From Alphaproteobacteria bacterium (GTDB taxonomy: Bacteria; Pseudomonadota; Alphaproteobacteria; M2410), in assembly GCA_006226415.1 (NCBI GenBank), contig SBGZ01000010.1, forward strand, positions 1 to 34,438: a stretch of DNA of 34,438 nucleotides, written 5' to 3'. The position numbers and the translations under genes were made by a program. The notes beneath the pieces are model-generated. The model was not told the origin of the DNA. It did not search any database and saw only the letters and a program-made list of their open reading frames with translations. Below, one piece after another: positions 7,332-17,845 of the stretch; position 1 is the first letter of the stretch, and every line of letters begins with the position of its first letter.

Positions 7332-9758
7332 GTGCTGCAAAACTTCTCGATCCTTTCCACACTTGGGCGGACCGCTAGGGTCCTCTTGGCGTGTGCGTGC
7401 GTCTTCGGGGCCGTTCTGGCGGGGGCAGAACCGACGATGGCGCAGACCCGCATTGATGCGACACTAACGGATACGGTCATTCAGAACATTGTGGTGCGCG
7501 GCAACGAACGCATCGAGTCTGAAACCGTTCGCTCTTACATGTCCATCGACACCGGTGACCGTTATTCAAGTGCGGAAATGGACCGCACCCTGAAAACCTT
7601 GTTCGCGACCGGCCTGTTTGCTGATGTGAAATTTTCCATCGAAGGCGGCACGATCTATGTGGATGTGGTGGAAAATCCCATCATTAACCGGGTTCTCTTT
7701 GAGGGCAACAAAGCCATCAAGGAAGACGATTTTGCCAAAGAGGTTCAGCTGCGCCCGCGGATTGTTTATACGCCGGCACGGGTTCAGGCCGACTTGCAGC
7801 GGATGATCGAGCTTTATCGGCGCAAGGGCCGCTATGGCGCAACCATCATTCCTAAAGTCATCAAGCTTCCGCAAAATCGGGTCGATCTGGTGTTTGAGAT
7901 CTCTGAAGGTCCGAAGACCGGAATTGGTAAGATTTCTATCCTTGGCAACCGGGCTTTTAGTGAGCGCAAGCTGCAAAAGATCATCGTGACCGACCAGTCC
8001 CGCTGGTGGAACATTTTAACGTCCAACGATAATTATGATCCGGACCGTGTGATCTATGACAAAGAGCAGATTCGTAAGTTTTACGAATCGCATGGTTATG
8101 CGGATTTCCGTGTGGCATCGACCTCGGCCGAACTTTCTCCCGATCGCAAGTCTTTTTACATCACCCATGTGTTGGACGAAGGTCCCCAGTACCGTGTGGG
8201 CGAAATCAAGGTCGAAACCGCTCTGGACGAACTCAATTCAGAAGCTTTGATCCGGCTGGTGCGCTTCAAGAAGGGCCAGGTCTATAACGCCGATAATATT
8301 GAGAAGACCATTGAATCTCTGACTTTTGTCGCTGGATCTGCGGGCTTTGCCTTCGTCGATATTCGTCCGCGGATCGAACGTGATCGCGAAAATAACCTCA
8401 TCAACTTGACCTTCCGTGTTGATGAAGGGCCGCGGGTTTATGTCGAGCGTATCAATGTGACCGGTAACACCCGGACCCTTGAGCGCGTCATTCGCCGGGA
8501 GTTTTTGGTCTCCGAAGGGGACTCTTACAACAAAATCAAGCTCGATCGGTCGAAGCGGCGGGTAAACGCCCTGGGCTTTTTCGAGGAGGTTGAGCTGGAA
8601 GAGGAACCCGGCAGCACCCGCGACCAAACGGTTGTCAGCCTTAAGGTGAAAGAAAAACCAACCGGCGAGTTTTCTTTTGGGGTTGGTTTTTCATCTCAGG
8701 ACCGGGTTGCGGGCGACTTGTCGATTTCCGAGCGTAACTTGCTTGGCCGTGGCCAGTTCCTGCGCTTGCGTATCCAGGGCTCCAACAGACGCCAACAGAT
8801 CGATATTTCCTTCACCGAGCCCTATTTGTTTGGCCGCAGTTTGGTCGGTGGGTTTGATCTGTTCCGGACCCTGACCGACTACGAGAAGGAAGCGGGCTAT
8901 CGTTTGGAAAGCACCGGCCTGAGCCTGAGAACGGGGTTCCCCATTAATGAATCAGCTCGGATATCTCTGCGTTACACATTCAAGGCTGACGATATTCAGG
9001 TGAACTCGCTTCTGTGTCCACAAGGGCCGGCGACACCCAGTTATATCTGTCAGGACGTGGGGACCCGTACAACCTCGACGGCGGGCTATACCTTCTACAT
9101 CGACAAACGTAACGATCCGGTCAAGCCCTCAAAGGGATGGGACTTCCGTCTCAATCAGGATTTCGCGGGCGTTGGTGGTGATGTGAACTACCTGCGGTCT
9201 GAGAACATCATGAACTGGTATCGCCGCCTCTATTTTAACAATGTCATCGCCAGTGCGACCTTGAAGACAGGCTACATTGCCACCTTTAAGGATGACGGCC
9301 TTCGTCTCTCTGACCGGTTCCGGAAAGGTGGGCAGACCTTCCGGGGCTTTGAGCAATCAGGTATCGGCCCGCGTGTGACAAGCTTCTATGGCGGTAAGGA
9401 CGGCAACGGCAACAATATCTTCATCCCAACCAAAACCGGCAACAGCCTGGGCGGCCGCTTCTATTCGATCGGCACGCTGGAGGTCAGTTTCCCCACCGGT
9501 CTGCCGGAAGAATACGGGGTTCTGGCCAGCGTCTTCACAGAATTTGGTACCGTGGGCGTCTTGGAAGACGAAGATTTGCAGAATTTTGCCTTCCCGGAAG
9601 TGATCTCCGATGACCTTTCATTGCGGGCATCGGCGGGCGTTTCCATCTTCTGGGATAGCCCATTTGGGCCCATCCGCCTCGATTTTTCCAAGATTTTGGC
9701 ACAGGAGGATTACGATCAGACCGAGTCCTTTAGATTTAGTGCTGGAACCCGTTTCTAG
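7332..9758 (+). CDS. bamA: Outer membrane protein assembly factor BamA
   Basis: Core of the BAM complex that folds beta-barrel proteins into the outer membrane. The 808-residue protein has an N-terminal signal peptide (hydrophobic stretch ending in AEPTMAQ), then five POTRA repeats over roughly residues 45-440 (for example IVVRGNERIESETV, VLFEGNKAIKEDDF, ISILGNRAFSERKL, INVTGNTRTLERV). A 16-strand barrel domain follows, with GFSSQDR, ISFTEPYLFGRS and the FRGFEQSGIGP loop segment. It ends in SFRFSAGTRF, with the terminal Phe of outer-membrane proteins. Translation starts at GTG with AGGA four bases upstream. It is followed closely by skp. Confidence 0.97.
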   Translation: MLQNFSILSTLGRTARVLLACACVFGAVLAGAEPTMAQTRIDATLTDTVIQNIVVRGNERIESETVRSYMSIDTGDRYSSAEMDRTLKTLFATGLFADVKFSIEGGTIYVDVVENPIINRVLFEGNKAIKEDDFAKEVQLRPRIVYTPARVQADLQRMIELYRRKGRYGATIIPKVIKLPQNRVDLVFEISEGPKTGIGKISILGNRAFSERKLQKIIVTDQSRWWNILTSNDNYDPDRVIYDKEQIRKFYESHGYADFRVASTSAELSPDRKSFYITHVLDEGPQYRVGEIKVETALDELNSEALIRLVRFKKGQVYNADNIEKTIESLTFVAGSAGFAFVDIRPRIERDRENNLINLTFRVDEGPRVYVERINVTGNTRTLERVIRREFLVSEGDSYNKIKLDRSKRRVNALGFFEEVELEEEPGSTRDQTVVSLKVKEKPTGEFSFGVGFSSQDRVAGDLSISERNLLGRGQFLRLRIQGSNRRQQIDISFTEPYLFGRSLVGGFDLFRTLTDYEKEAGYRLESTGLSLRTGFPINESARISLRYTFKADDIQVNSLLCPQGPATPSYICQDVGTRTTSTAGYTFYIDKRNDPVKPSKGWDFRLNQDFAGVGGDVNYLRSENIMNWYRRLYFNNVIASATLKTGYIATFKDDGLRLSDRFRKGGQTFRGFEQSGIGPRVTSFYGGKDGNGNNIFIPTKTGNSLGGRFYSIGTLEVSFPTGLPEEYGVLASVFTEFGTVGVLEDEDLQNFAFPEVISDDLSLRASAGVSIFWDSPFGPIRLDFSKILAQEDYDQTESFRFSAGTRF

Positions 9759-9778
9759 AAATGTTTAAGAGAAGTGGC

Positions 9779-10417
9779 ATGAATATGAAAAAAATTGCCG
9801 CCGCCCTAGTTGGCGTTGCGTTGCTTGGGTCGTGGCCGCTGGTAAGCAGTTACGCTCAGGAAGAAAAAGCTCAATCGGCAGATATGCCGGAACTTATTGT
9901 CCTGGTGGTGAACAGGCAGCAGGTCTTTGTCCAGTCGAAGGCTGGTCAAGACATGCGCACGAAGCTGCAAGGCATTTTCACGACAATCGAGGCGGCTGAA
10001 AAAGCCGAGCTTGATCAAGTGATTGCCGATGCCCAGGCGCTTGTGCAGAAGAAGGCCATTATGGCCTCGGAAGAATTCAAAAAGCAGCAGCGTGAGCTGG
10101 CCCAGCGTGAAGAATTCACCAAGTATAAATTCACTCAGGAGCGCAATGCCACCCGGGCCGAAGCGCAGGAGCAGATTGCGGCGGCAATGCTGAAAATCCT
10201 TCAGGACCTGATGCAGGAAAGCAATGGGACCCTGCTCTTGGATCAAACGAACTTGATCATGTCCTCATTGGAATATGACGTGACATCCCAAACCGTTGCG
10301 CGCCTGGACCAGACGCTGCCCACCGTCGATGTGAAACGAGTAACCTATGACGAGTTGGTGGAGCGCCAAAAGGCGGCTCAAGAGGCGGCCAAAGCTTCTG
10401 GAGAGGCATCCGAATAA
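9779..10417 (+). CDS. skp: Periplasmic OmpH/Skp-family chaperone
   Basis: Periplasmic holdase that carries unfolded outer-membrane proteins to BAM. The product has a signal peptide (MNMKKIAAALVGVALLGSW...SSYAQ) followed by long, charged, Gln/Glu/Lys-rich helices with coiled-coil character (residues about 70-150), the Skp tentacle pattern. I chose the ATG at 9779 because AAGAGAAG lies just upstream; an in-frame ATG at 9761, only two bases after the bamA stop, is possible and would add six residues. bamA-skp-lpxD order is standard. A strong terminator follows. Confidence 0.88.
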   Translation: MNMKKIAAALVGVALLGSWPLVSSYAQEEKAQSADMPELIVLVVNRQQVFVQSKAGQDMRTKLQGIFTTIEAAEKAELDQVIADAQALVQKKAIMASEEFKKQQRELAQREEFTKYKFTQERNATRAEAQEQIAAAMLKILQDLMQESNGTLLLDQTNLIMSSLEYDVTSQTVARLDQTLPTVDVKRVTYDELVERQKAAQEAAKASGEASE

Positions 10418-10460
10418 CGAAGCCATGCGAGACTGTTTCAGTCCCGAAAGAACTTGTGAC

Positions 10461-10494
10461 ACGGCATCCGGCCCACCGGGTGCCGTTTTCTTTT
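10461..10494 (+). terminator. Rho-independent terminator after skp
   Basis: An 11-bp stem with one G-T wobble (ACGGCATCCGG at 10461-10471 with CCGGGTGCCGT at 10476-10486) has a 4-base loop and is followed by TTTTCTTTT. It separates rseP-bamA-skp from the lpxD-fabZ-lpxA-lpxI-lpxB unit, so the lipid A genes probably have a promoter in 10495-10590, although I see no convincing -35/-10 pair there. Confidence 0.85.
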
Positions 10495-10590
10495 GGCGAG
10501 AGGGCTTCGAATCCCATAGCATATCGGTCGGAGGGGGGAGTTTTCCCCTGAAAAATTAACCATTTAGGATGACCAGGCATAGCCGGACAG

Positions 10591-11661
10591 ATGGCCGACC
10601 CAAGTTTTTACATACGCCGCGATCCCTGTGCTTTGAGCGTTTTGCTGTCTAAGGCCATGGTGGAGGTCAAAGGTGAGCTCCCCAGTGATCCCCAGGTCAG
10701 TGATGTTGCACCGCTCTACAGAGCCGGCGCTGGGGATCTGGCCTATTGTGGATCAAAAAAATACGTTCCTGCGCTTCAGGAGACGAAGGCCGTTGCCTGC
10801 CTTGTCCCCGGTAATTTGCTCGGAGAAGTGCCCGAGGGCACGATTGCCGTTGAGGTTGAGGACCCCGAGCGGGCCTTTGCCAAAATTACAGAATATCTTT
10901 ATCAGCTCCGTCTGCCCGCCTATCAGATCAGTCCCCAAGCCTTCGTGGATCCCGGCGCATCGCTGGAAGAGGGCGTTGACGTGGGTCCCGGCGCTGTCAT
11001 TGAGGAGGGGGCGGCCATTGGCGCGGGCAGCACAATCGGTCCGGGTGCCGTCATTCGCCGCGGTGTTCGCATTGGACGGGGCTGCATCATTGACGCCAAT
11101 GTCACCATTCAGGCCGCTCTAATCGGCAACCATGTCATCATCCGCTCCGGGTCTGTCATTGGTGCACCGGGCTTTGGATATTCCATGTCGATGGACGAAG
11201 GCCATCTGGCGATCCCGCAATTGGGCCGGGTCGTCATTCAGGACCACGTCGAAATTGGCGCCTGCACGGCCATCGACCGGGGCGCGGCTGATGACACCAT
11301 CATCGGCGAGGGCACCAAGATTGATAATCACGTGCAAATCGGGCACAACACGGTCATCGGTCGACATTGCATTTTGGCCGGCAAAGTGGGCCTTTCAGGG
11401 TCGACCACGATCGGCGACCAGGTGGTTATTGGGGGAGACGTGGGCGCAGCAGGCCACTTAACCATTGGTGACGGGGCGACATTGGCAGCCCGCGCCGGGG
11501 TTGTGCGCAATGTGCCCGCGGGTGCCGTTTATGCCGGGTTCCCGGCCCGACCGGTTAAGCAATGGATGAAGGAAGTGGCCTTGGTCAGCCGATTGACCAA
11601 AGAGAATGAAAAAGAACGAAGCCAAAAACACAAAGGCAAGTCTGAAAGCGAGAATGAATGA
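10591..11661 (+). CDS. lpxD: UDP-3-O-acylglucosamine N-acyltransferase
   Basis: Third step of lipid A synthesis: transfers a 3-hydroxyacyl chain from acyl-ACP to the 2-amino group of UDP-3-O-acylglucosamine. The 356-residue protein has the N-terminal uridine-binding domain (residues 1 to about 110, with [13 protein letters not shown]) followed by a left-handed beta helix of hexapeptide repeats. The catalytic-His region [14 protein letters not shown] is present. A charged Lys/Glu tail ends the protein. Its stop overlaps the fabZ ATG (ATGA). The ribosome-binding site is weak. Confidence 0.96.
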   Translation: MADPSFYIRRDPCALSVLLSKAMVEVKGELPSDPQVSDVAPLYRAGAGDLAYCGSKKYVPALQETKAVACLVPGNLLGEVPEGTIAVEVEDPERAFAKITEYLYQLRLPAYQISPQAFVDPGASLEEGVDVGPGAVIEEGAAIGAGSTIGPGAVIRRGVRIGRGCIIDANVTIQAALIGNHVIIRSGSVIGAPGFGYSMSMDEGHLAIPQLGRVVIQDHVEIGACTAIDRGAADDTIIGEGTKIDNHVQIGHNTVIGRHCILAGKVGLSGSTTIGDQVVIGGDVGAAGHLTIGDGATLAARAGVVRNVPAGAVYAGFPARPVKQWMKEVALVSRLTKENEKERSQKHKGKSESENE

Positions 11662-12128
11662 GCACGAATACTGAACTCGATGAGGATATTTCCGGCGGCG
11701 CCACCATGGACATCGAAGCGATCAAACGTGCGTTACCGCACCGTTATCCCTTCCTCCTGGTCGATCGCATGGAATCGATTGTCGATAACGTCGGCGGCAT
11801 TGGCCGCAAATGTGTGAGTTACAACGAACCATTCTTTGTTGGGCATTTTCCTGAACAACACGTCATGCCGGGGGTGCTGATTGTCGAGGCCTTGGCACAA
11901 ACCGCTGGCATCGTGGTGGTTCACACGCTTCAGGCCGAAGAGCAGAAGGCGGTCTATTTCATGACCATCGACAAGGCACGCTTCAGAAAGCCTGTTGTTC
12001 CCGGTGATGTGCTGCATCTGCATGTCCGCGCCTTGAAATCACGCGGCGGCGTCTGGAAATTCAAAGGCGAAGCGCGCGTGGACGGCAAGGTCGTGGCCGA
12101 CGCCGAATTCGGCGCCATGATCAGATAG
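11658..12128 (+). CDS. fabZ: 3-hydroxyacyl-ACP dehydratase FabZ
   Basis: Dehydrates 3-hydroxyacyl-ACP in fatty acid elongation, competing with LpxA/LpxD for the same hydroxyacyl-ACP pool. The 156-residue hot-dog-fold protein has the [12 protein letters not shown] entry motif, catalytic H63 in [14 protein letters not shown] and catalytic E77 in [10 protein letters not shown]. It overlaps lpxD by four bases and is followed by lpxA after seven. A second Met at residue 17 ([16 protein letters not shown]) is where the conserved core begins, so the first 16 residues may not be translated. Confidence 0.96.
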   Translation: MSTNTELDEDISGGATMDIEAIKRALPHRYPFLLVDRMESIVDNVGGIGRKCVSYNEPFFVGHFPEQHVMPGVLIVEALAQTAGIVVVHTLQAEEQKAVYFMTIDKARFRKPVVPGDVLHLHVRALKSRGGVWKFKGEARVDGKVVADAEFGAMIR

Positions 12129-12135
12129 GCCCACC

Positions 12136-12930
12136 ATGACCAAAATTCACCCTACAGCCATTGTCGAAGATGGCGCCGTCCTTGGCGCAGATGTCGAGAT
12201 CGGCCCCTACAGCATCATAGGTTCCAAAGTAAAATTGGGCGATGGCGTCAAAGTCCACGGTCATGTGGTGATCGACGGCAACACGACGATTGGCGAGGGC
12301 GGCACGGTGCATCCTTTCGCCGCCGTGGGGCAGCCCCCTCAAGACCTTAAATATGGCGGCGAAGATACCAAGCTCATCATTGGCAAAGAGGTCATCATTC
12401 GCGAACACGCCACCATGCACCCGGGTACGGCTGTAGGTCGCGGGCAAACGGTCATTGGGGACCACTGCATGTTTATGGCGGGAACGCATGTGGCGCATGA
12501 CTGCATCGTCGGTGACCATGTGATTTTTGCCAACTGCGCCACAATTGGCGGCCATGTGATTGTAAATGATTTCGTCTTTCTGGGGGGGCTCGCAGCCGTT
12601 CATCAGTTTTCGCGCGTTGGCGCTTTTGCTTTTGTCGGGGCCATGGCGCTCCTTGATCGGGACCTCATTCCCTATGGCTCTTGTGTCGGTAACAGAGCAT
12701 CACTGTCGGGGTTGAATATCGTGGGCATGAAACGCCGTAAGATGCCCCGAGAGGCGATCCACAAAATTCGCTCCGCCTATCGTTTGCTCTTTGCCCAGGA
12801 AGGCACCTTCCAGGAACGCATTGATGATGTGGCCGACCTTTTCTCCGACTCTGAGGAAGTGATGCGTATCGTCAAATTCATCCGCTCAGGCTCATCCCGG
12901 TCCATTTGTTTGCCCAAACAGGGACGATGA
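12136..12930 (+). CDS. lpxA: UDP-N-acetylglucosamine acyltransferase
   Basis: First step of lipid A synthesis: O-acylation of UDP-GlcNAc. The 264-residue protein begins with TKIHPTAIVEDGAVLG and continues as a left-handed beta helix with hexapeptide repeats. The HVAHDCIVGDHVIFAN, CATIGGHVIVNDF and LGGLAAVHQFSRVG segments carry the conserved His residues of LpxA. A C-terminal helical domain (IHKIRSAYRLLF) completes the fold. It ends at or near the lpxI start. It lies in the usual fabZ-lpxA-lpxI-lpxB order. Confidence 0.97.
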   Translation: MTKIHPTAIVEDGAVLGADVEIGPYSIIGSKVKLGDGVKVHGHVVIDGNTTIGEGGTVHPFAAVGQPPQDLKYGGEDTKLIIGKEVIIREHATMHPGTAVGRGQTVIGDHCMFMAGTHVAHDCIVGDHVIFANCATIGGHVIVNDFVFLGGLAAVHQFSRVGAFAFVGAMALLDRDLIPYGSCVGNRASLSGLNIVGMKRRKMPREAIHKIRSAYRLLFAQEGTFQERIDDVADLFSDSEEVMRIVKFIRSGSSRSICLPKQGR

Positions 12931-12938
12931 GGGCCGCC

Positions 12939-13811
12939 ATGAGCGTCCCCGCGGATGAAAAAATCGGCAAGCTTGGCATAATTGCTGGGGGCGGGGATCT
13001 GCCATTGCGCCTGGCGCGGGCGTGCCAATCCACGCAAAGGTCCTTTCTGGTTTTGGGAATTGAAGGATGGGCGGGCCCGGAGATCGTCGAATACGATCAC
13101 GTCTGGGTAACGCTTGGTGGACTGGGCCGCACATTCGCGGCGCTCAAAAACGCGGGTTGCCAATCCGTTGTCATCGCCGGATATGTCAAACGGCCCGATT
13201 TCAATAACCTCAAACTGGACCTGACAGCCGCAAAGCTCCTGCCCAGTGTTATCAAGGCCGCTCGCAGAGGTGACGATGCGCTGATCTCTGTTCTGGTCGA
13301 AGCTTTCGAGAAGCAAGGGTTCAATGTGATTGGCGCCGAGGAGGTTTTTAAAGGCTTGCTGGCCGATGGCGGACCCATCTCCATGCTGGCGCCCAATGAT
13401 GAGCAAATGGCTGATATCGCCAAGGGGCGAGAGGTGGTGCGCGCGCTTGGCGATTTTGATATCGGTCAAGGCGCTGTGGTTTGCCGCGGTTTGGTCTTGG
13501 CCGTTGAGGCGGCTGAAGGCACCGACGAGATGCTCAAGAGGTGCGCCAATCTGCCCATTGAAATCCGTGGCTCGGGCGAGGATAAATCAGGGGTCCTGGT
13601 CAAGATACCGAAACCGGGGCAAGAGCGCCGGGTGGACCTGCCGACCATTGGAGTGCGAACCCTTGAACTGGCAAGCGCGGCTGGATTGGCCGGTGTCGCT
13701 GTTGCGGCTGGCGCCGCGCTGATCTTGGATCGCGACCAGGTGGTGGAGACCGCAAACCGCCTCGGGCTCTTTTTGTTCGGTGTCGAGGACAAGGCCTCTG
13801 GAAATGAATAA
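12939..13811 (+). CDS. lpxI: UDP-2,3-diacylglucosamine pyrophosphatase LpxI
   Basis: Hydrolyses UDP-2,3-diacylglucosamine to lipid X. LpxI replaces LpxH in most Alphaproteobacteria and is structurally unrelated to it. The product of about 290 residues has the N-terminal KLGIIAGGGDLPLRLA nucleotide-binding-like domain, the LGGLGRTFAALKNAG segment and a C-terminal domain with GVRTLELASAAGLAG. I place the start at ATG 12939, five bases after GAGGG; an ATG at 12927 that overlaps the lpxA stop (ATGA) is equally in frame and would add four residues. It lies between lpxA and lpxB, where this function is expected. Confidence 0.93.
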   Translation: MSVPADEKIGKLGIIAGGGDLPLRLARACQSTQRSFLVLGIEGWAGPEIVEYDHVWVTLGGLGRTFAALKNAGCQSVVIAGYVKRPDFNNLKLDLTAAKLLPSVIKAARRGDDALISVLVEAFEKQGFNVIGAEEVFKGLLADGGPISMLAPNDEQMADIAKGREVVRALGDFDIGQGAVVCRGLVLAVEAAEGTDEMLKRCANLPIEIRGSGEDKSGVLVKIPKPGQERRVDLPTIGVRTLELASAAGLAGVAVAAGAALILDRDQVVETANRLGLFLFGVEDKASGNE

Positions 13812-14970
13812 TACGGATAAGGTTCCACATGTCATGATGGTCGTGGGTGAGCCTTCGGGCGATGCGCTCGGCTCTGAACTCATGGCGGCTCTTAAGGCCA
13901 AAACTGGAGGCCGGATCAAAATCACCGGCGTCGGCGGTCCCTTAATGGAGGCAGAGGGGATATCCTCGCTCTTTCCCTTAAGTGATACAGCCGTGATGGG
14001 CCTCAGAGAAGTGGTCCCGGCCGTGCCCCGCATCTTGCGGCGGGTTCGCGAGGTTTGCGACGAAGCCATCCGGGTCAAACCGGACCTTGTGATACTGATC
14101 GACTCGCCTGACTTTACGGACCGCATCGGCAAGCGCCTGAAGAAAAAGGCGCCCGAGCTGACCATCGTGAAATATGTCGCGGCACAGGTTTGGGCATCGC
14201 GCCCCTGGCGCGCCAAAACCATGGGTCAGTTTGTCGACCATCTGATGGCTTTACTTCCCTTTGAACCGCAGTTTTTTGAGCAATACGGCCTGACCACAAC
14301 TTTTGTCGGTCATCCGGTCGTTGAGCGGGCAAGCCAGATCAAAGGTGGTGAGGCCTTTCGCGAGCGGCACAATATTCGCGCCGGCGAAACACTGCTGGGT
14401 GTGCTCCCCGGAAGCCGGTCGAGTGAGGTGCGATTTGTTTTTCCGCATCTCAAGCAAGCGGTCACAGAGCTTGCAAAGACGCGAGATAATCTTCACACGG
14501 TCATTCCCGCTGTGCATCATGTGGCGGACCGCATTCGGGCCCAGGCCGAGGATTGGCCAACCCCGTTGACTTTTATCGAAGGCAGCAGCGAAAAATTCGA
14601 GGCCTTCGATGCCATGGACTTTGCGCTGGCGACCTCGGGCACGGTCACAACGGAACTTGCTCTTGCGGGGGTGCCAACGGTCGTCGCCTATAATGTGGGA
14701 AAACTGACCGGACTCATCGCCCGGTTTTTTATCAACATCGATGACATCACATTGATTTCGATTGTTCAGGGCAAACGGATCTTCCCGGAGTTTATCCTTG
14801 GCAATTGCACCGGACACAATATCGCGGCGGCCATGGCGGAGCTAATGGATGATCCGGAAGAACAAGCGCGCCAGAAAAAAGAAATGGCCGAAGCCCTGGT
14901 CAAAATGGGCCTCGGCCAGGAAAGTCCGAGTGTTCGCGCCGCCGATACGGTGCTGGAGCTTTTAGCTTAG
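13804..14970 (+). CDS. lpxB: Lipid A disaccharide synthase
   Basis: GT19 glycosyltransferase that joins UDP-diacylglucosamine and lipid X into the lipid A disaccharide on the inner membrane surface. The N-terminal [18 protein letters not shown] motif, the [13 protein letters not shown] stretch, [11 protein letters not shown] and the [19 protein letters not shown] donor-site motif are all present. The ATG at 13804 overlaps the lpxI end by eight bases and gives 388 residues, normal for LpxB; a GTG at 13780 in the same frame is less likely. Its stop overlaps the stop of convergent gltA. Confidence 0.96.
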   Translation: MNNTDKVPHVMMVVGEPSGDALGSELMAALKAKTGGRIKITGVGGPLMEAEGISSLFPLSDTAVMGLREVVPAVPRILRRVREVCDEAIRVKPDLVILIDSPDFTDRIGKRLKKKAPELTIVKYVAAQVWASRPWRAKTMGQFVDHLMALLPFEPQFFEQYGLTTTFVGHPVVERASQIKGGEAFRERHNIRAGETLLGVLPGSRSSEVRFVFPHLKQAVTELAKTRDNLHTVIPAVHHVADRIRAQAEDWPTPLTFIEGSSEKFEAFDAMDFALATSGTVTTELALAGVPTVVAYNVGKLTGLIARFFINIDDITLISIVQGKRIFPEFILGNCTGHNIAAAMAELMDDPEEQARQKKEMAEALVKMGLGQESPSVRAADTVLELLA

Positions 14971-16265
14971 CGTTCGTTGATCGGCACGTAGGCTCTGGTG
15001 TCGTCGCCGGTGTAAAGTTGGCGCGGCCGTCCGATTTTGGAGTGCGGATCCTCTATCATTTCCTGCCACTGCGCGATCCAGCCCACGGTGCGGGCAACTG
15101 CAAAGAGCACGGTGAACATGGATGTGGGGAAGCCCATCGCCCGCAAGGTAATGCCGGAGTAGAAGTCGATATTCGGATAGAGCTTTTTCTCCACAAAATA
15201 TTCATCTTCAAGAGCGATCCGCTCAAGTTCCAAGGCCACTTGCAGCAACGGATCATCCTGGTGGCCAACTTCGGCCAAAACCTCATGAGCGGTTTCCCGC
15301 ATGACAGTCGCGCGCGGGTCGAAGTTTTTGTAGACGCGGTGCCCAAAGCCCATCAGGCGGAAGGGATCATCTTTGTCTTTTGCGCGGGCGATGTATTCCG
15401 GAATCCGGTCTACCGTGCCAATTTCCTCAAGCATGTTGAGGGCTGCTTCATTGGCGCCGCCGTGCGCAGGCCCCCACAGGCAGGCGATGCCAGCCGCAAC
15501 ACAGGCAAACGGGTTAGCCCCTGAGGAGCCAGCCAGGCGAACCGTTGAGGTCGAAGCGTTTTGTTCATGATCCGCATGAAGAATAAAAATCCGGTCCATC
15601 GCGCGGGCAAGCGCTGGGCGGCTGACCCATTCTTCAGCCGGAACAGCAAAACACATGCGCAAGAAGTTGTCCGCGTAGCCCATGTCATTGCGTGGGTAGA
15701 TAAAAGGCTGCCCTGTGGAGTATTTAAAGGCCATGGCCGCAATGGTCGGCATTTTGGCAACCATGCGATAGCACGCAATCATCCGCTGGCGTGGGTCATT
15801 GATGTCCGTGGAGTCATGATAGAAAGCAGACAGAGCGCCAACAACGCCAACCATGATCGACATGGGGTGTGCATCCCGGCGAAAGCCCTTGAAGAAATTG
15901 TAGAGCTGCTCATGCACCATGGTGTGATAGGTGATGTCATGGCGAAACTTCTTCATTTCGGCTGCGTCTGGAAGATGTCCAAACAGGAGCAAAAAGCAAG
16001 TTTCCATGAAATTGCCTTGCTCGGCTAGCTGCTCGATCGGATAGCCACGATAAAGAAGGATGCCTTTGTCGCCATCGATAAAGGTGATGTCGGAGTCGCA
16101 GCTGGCTGTCGAGGTGAAGCCCGGATCATAAGTGAAGTGGTCCGTCTTTGCGTAGAGGGAACGGATATCGATAACGTCTGGTCCAACGCTGCCACCGTAA
16201 ATCGGAAACTCATAACTGTTGTCGCCGATGGTAAGTGTGGCATTTCCTTTATCTGTTTTTAGCAT
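14967..16265 (-). CDS. gltA: Citrate synthase
   Basis: Entry enzyme of the TCA cycle, condensing acetyl-CoA with oxaloacetate. The 432-residue length and N-terminal beta-rich domain ([27 protein letters not shown]) are those of the type II, Gram-negative hexameric form. Catalytic residues are recognisable in [29 protein letters not shown] and [10 protein letters not shown]. It is transcribed toward lpxB, and the two stop codons overlap by three bases. A 122-base spacer separates it from gltX on the same strand. Confidence 0.97.
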   Translation of the reverse strand: MLKTDKGNATLTIGDNSYEFPIYGGSVGPDVIDIRSLYAKTDHFTYDPGFTSTASCDSDITFIDGDKGILLYRGYPIEQLAEQGNFMETCFLLLFGHLPDAAEMKKFRHDITYHTMVHEQLYNFFKGFRRDAHPMSIMVGVVGALSAFYHDSTDINDPRQRMIACYRMVAKMPTIAAMAFKYSTGQPFIYPRNDMGYADNFLRMCFAVPAEEWVSRPALARAMDRIFILHADHEQNASTSTVRLAGSSGANPFACVAAGIACLWGPAHGGANEAALNMLEEIGTVDRIPEYIARAKDKDDPFRLMGFGHRVYKNFDPRATVMRETAHEVLAEVGHQDDPLLQVALELERIALEDEYFVEKKLYPNIDFYSGITLRAMGFPTSMFTVLFAVARTVGWIAQWQEMIEDPHSKIGRPRQLYTGDDTRAYVPINER

Positions 16266-16344
16266 CTATTCCTCTCCTTCATTTCGAGCGGCTGGCCCAC
16301 GGCCCTGCCGTCCTGCTTCTATTATAAACACAAATGGGTCCCAT

Positions 16345-16379
16345 GACGATGGATTGACGCGCTTAGCGCCGTCATCGTC
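16345..16379 (-). other. Stem-loop between gltX and gltA
   Basis: An interrupted dyad: GACGAT (16345-16350) pairs with ATCGTC (16374-16379), then GAC with GTC and GCGC with GCGC around a TTA loop, with one bulge on each side. It lies just downstream of gltX on the - strand and could end or process the gltX message. There is no clear T-run on that strand, so I do not call it a terminator. Confidence 0.4.
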
Positions 16380-16387
16380 CAGGGTCC

Positions 16388-17806
16388 TTAGGCGGCAGCC
16401 GCCTGATCTTCAATGCGGGCCAGCGTTTCAGCCTGACCCAGGGCAACCATGACTTCGAAAATTCCCGGTGCATTGGGGGTGCCGGTCAGCGCGGCGCGGA
16501 GCGGCTGAGCGACCTTACCGAACCCCAGCTCGCGCGCATCGGCAAAGGCCCGTAGCGCCGTTTCAACACTTTCCAAAGTCCAGTGATTAAGGGCCGCCAA
16601 TTGCGGCGCCAAATCTGTCAGCATCTCGCGGGCGCCTTCCTGGTTGAGGGGCTTGGCGACCTTGTCATCAATCGTGATCGGACGCGCCGCCACCAGAAAA
16701 TCGATCCCCTTCACGAGGTCGTGCAATGTCTTGGCGCGTTCCTTCAAGGACGGCATGAGCTCGCGCACCCGCGCCAACTGTTCCTGGCTGAGGGACTGGC
16801 CCTTATCTGCCATCAGGCTCTCGACATGGCCGGCCAGCACACTGTCATCGGTATGCCGGATATAATGCCCGTTCAGATATTCCATCTTGGCAAAGTCAAG
16901 CCGAGCCGGGGCCTTGTTAAGGCCGCCCAGATCAAACCATGCAATGGCCTGTTCAGAAGAGATGATTTCATCATCCCCGTGGCTCCAGCCCAGGCGCAAG
17001 AGATAGTTGCGCAGGGCCTCTGGCAGAAGGCCCATCTCGCGGTAGCTGGCCACGCCCAAGGCGCCATGACGTTTGGAAAGCTTGGCGCCATCGGGTCCAT
17101 GGATCAACGGCACATGGGCAAAGTCAGGCACGTCCCATCCCATGGCGTTATACAGTTGGGTTTGCCGGCCGGCGTTGCTCAAGTGATCGTCGCCGCGGAT
17201 GATCTGGGTCACGCCCATATCATGATCATCCACCACCACAGAAAGCATATAAGTCGGCGTGCCGTCAGAGCGCAGCAATACCATGTCATCGATATCGGCG
17301 TTCTTGAAGGTAACCGTGCCCTGAACCTTGTCCTCAATCACCGTAACACCCTCATTCGGCGTTTTAAGGCGAATGACAGGATCGACCCCGGCCGGGGCCT
17401 CCGAAGGGTCCCGGTCGCGCCAACGGCCGTCATATCCGACAGAGCGACCCTCTGCGCGGGCTTTCTCGCGCATCTCCTGAAGCTCCTCCGGCGTGGCATA
17501 GCATTTGTAGGCATGCCCCTTGGCCAGCAGTTCTTCGGCGACCTCCCGGTGGCGATCCGCCCGGGCGAACTGGAAGATCGGATCCCCATCCCAGTCGATC
17601 CCGAGCCAGGACAATCCGTCGAGAATGGCATCAATCGCTTCCGGGGTTGAGCGGGCCCGGTCGGTATCCTCGATACGAAGCAGGAAGGTCCCGCCGCAGT
17701 GGCGCGCATAGAGCCAATTAAACAGGGCTGTCCGCGCATTGCCGATATGCAGGATCCCCGTAGGAGACGGGGCAAACCGGGTGATGACATTCGCCTTTGA
17801 AGCCAT
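16388..17806 (-). CDS. gltX: Glutamate--tRNA ligase
   Basis: Class I aminoacyl-tRNA synthetase that charges tRNA-Glu. The 472-residue protein starts [22 protein letters not shown], with the HIGN form of the HIGH motif at 20-23, and has KLSKRHG at about residue 240. A C-terminal anticodon-binding helical domain ([29 protein letters not shown]) follows. Alphaproteobacteria often carry two GltX paralogues that differ in tRNA-Glu and tRNA-Gln specificity; I cannot tell which this is from one sequence. It is divergent from comEC. Confidence 0.96.
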   Translation of the reverse strand: MASKANVITRFAPSPTGILHIGNARTALFNWLYARHCGGTFLLRIEDTDRARSTPEAIDAILDGLSWLGIDWDGDPIFQFARADRHREVAEELLAKGHAYKCYATPEELQEMREKARAEGRSVGYDGRWRDRDPSEAPAGVDPVIRLKTPNEGVTVIEDKVQGTVTFKNADIDDMVLLRSDGTPTYMLSVVVDDHDMGVTQIIRGDDHLSNAGRQTQLYNAMGWDVPDFAHVPLIHGPDGAKLSKRHGALGVASYREMGLLPEALRNYLLRLGWSHGDDEIISSEQAIAWFDLGGLNKAPARLDFAKMEYLNGHYIRHTDDSVLAGHVESLMADKGQSLSQEQLARVRELMPSLKERAKTLHDLVKGIDFLVAARPITIDDKVAKPLNQEGAREMLTDLAPQLAALNHWTLESVETALRAFADARELGFGKVAQPLRAALTGTPNAPGIFEVMVALGQAETLARIEDQAAAA

Positions 17807-17845
17807 AAGAAGCGTGAGACCGCCAAAATCTAGAGGTTTAGGGAA

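Noticed and set aside
16583-17650. Long open frame opposite gltX (and similar ones opposite comEC, moeA and tsf)
   Set aside because: Antisense shadows of GC-rich conserved genes, with no ribosome-binding site or recognisable domain.
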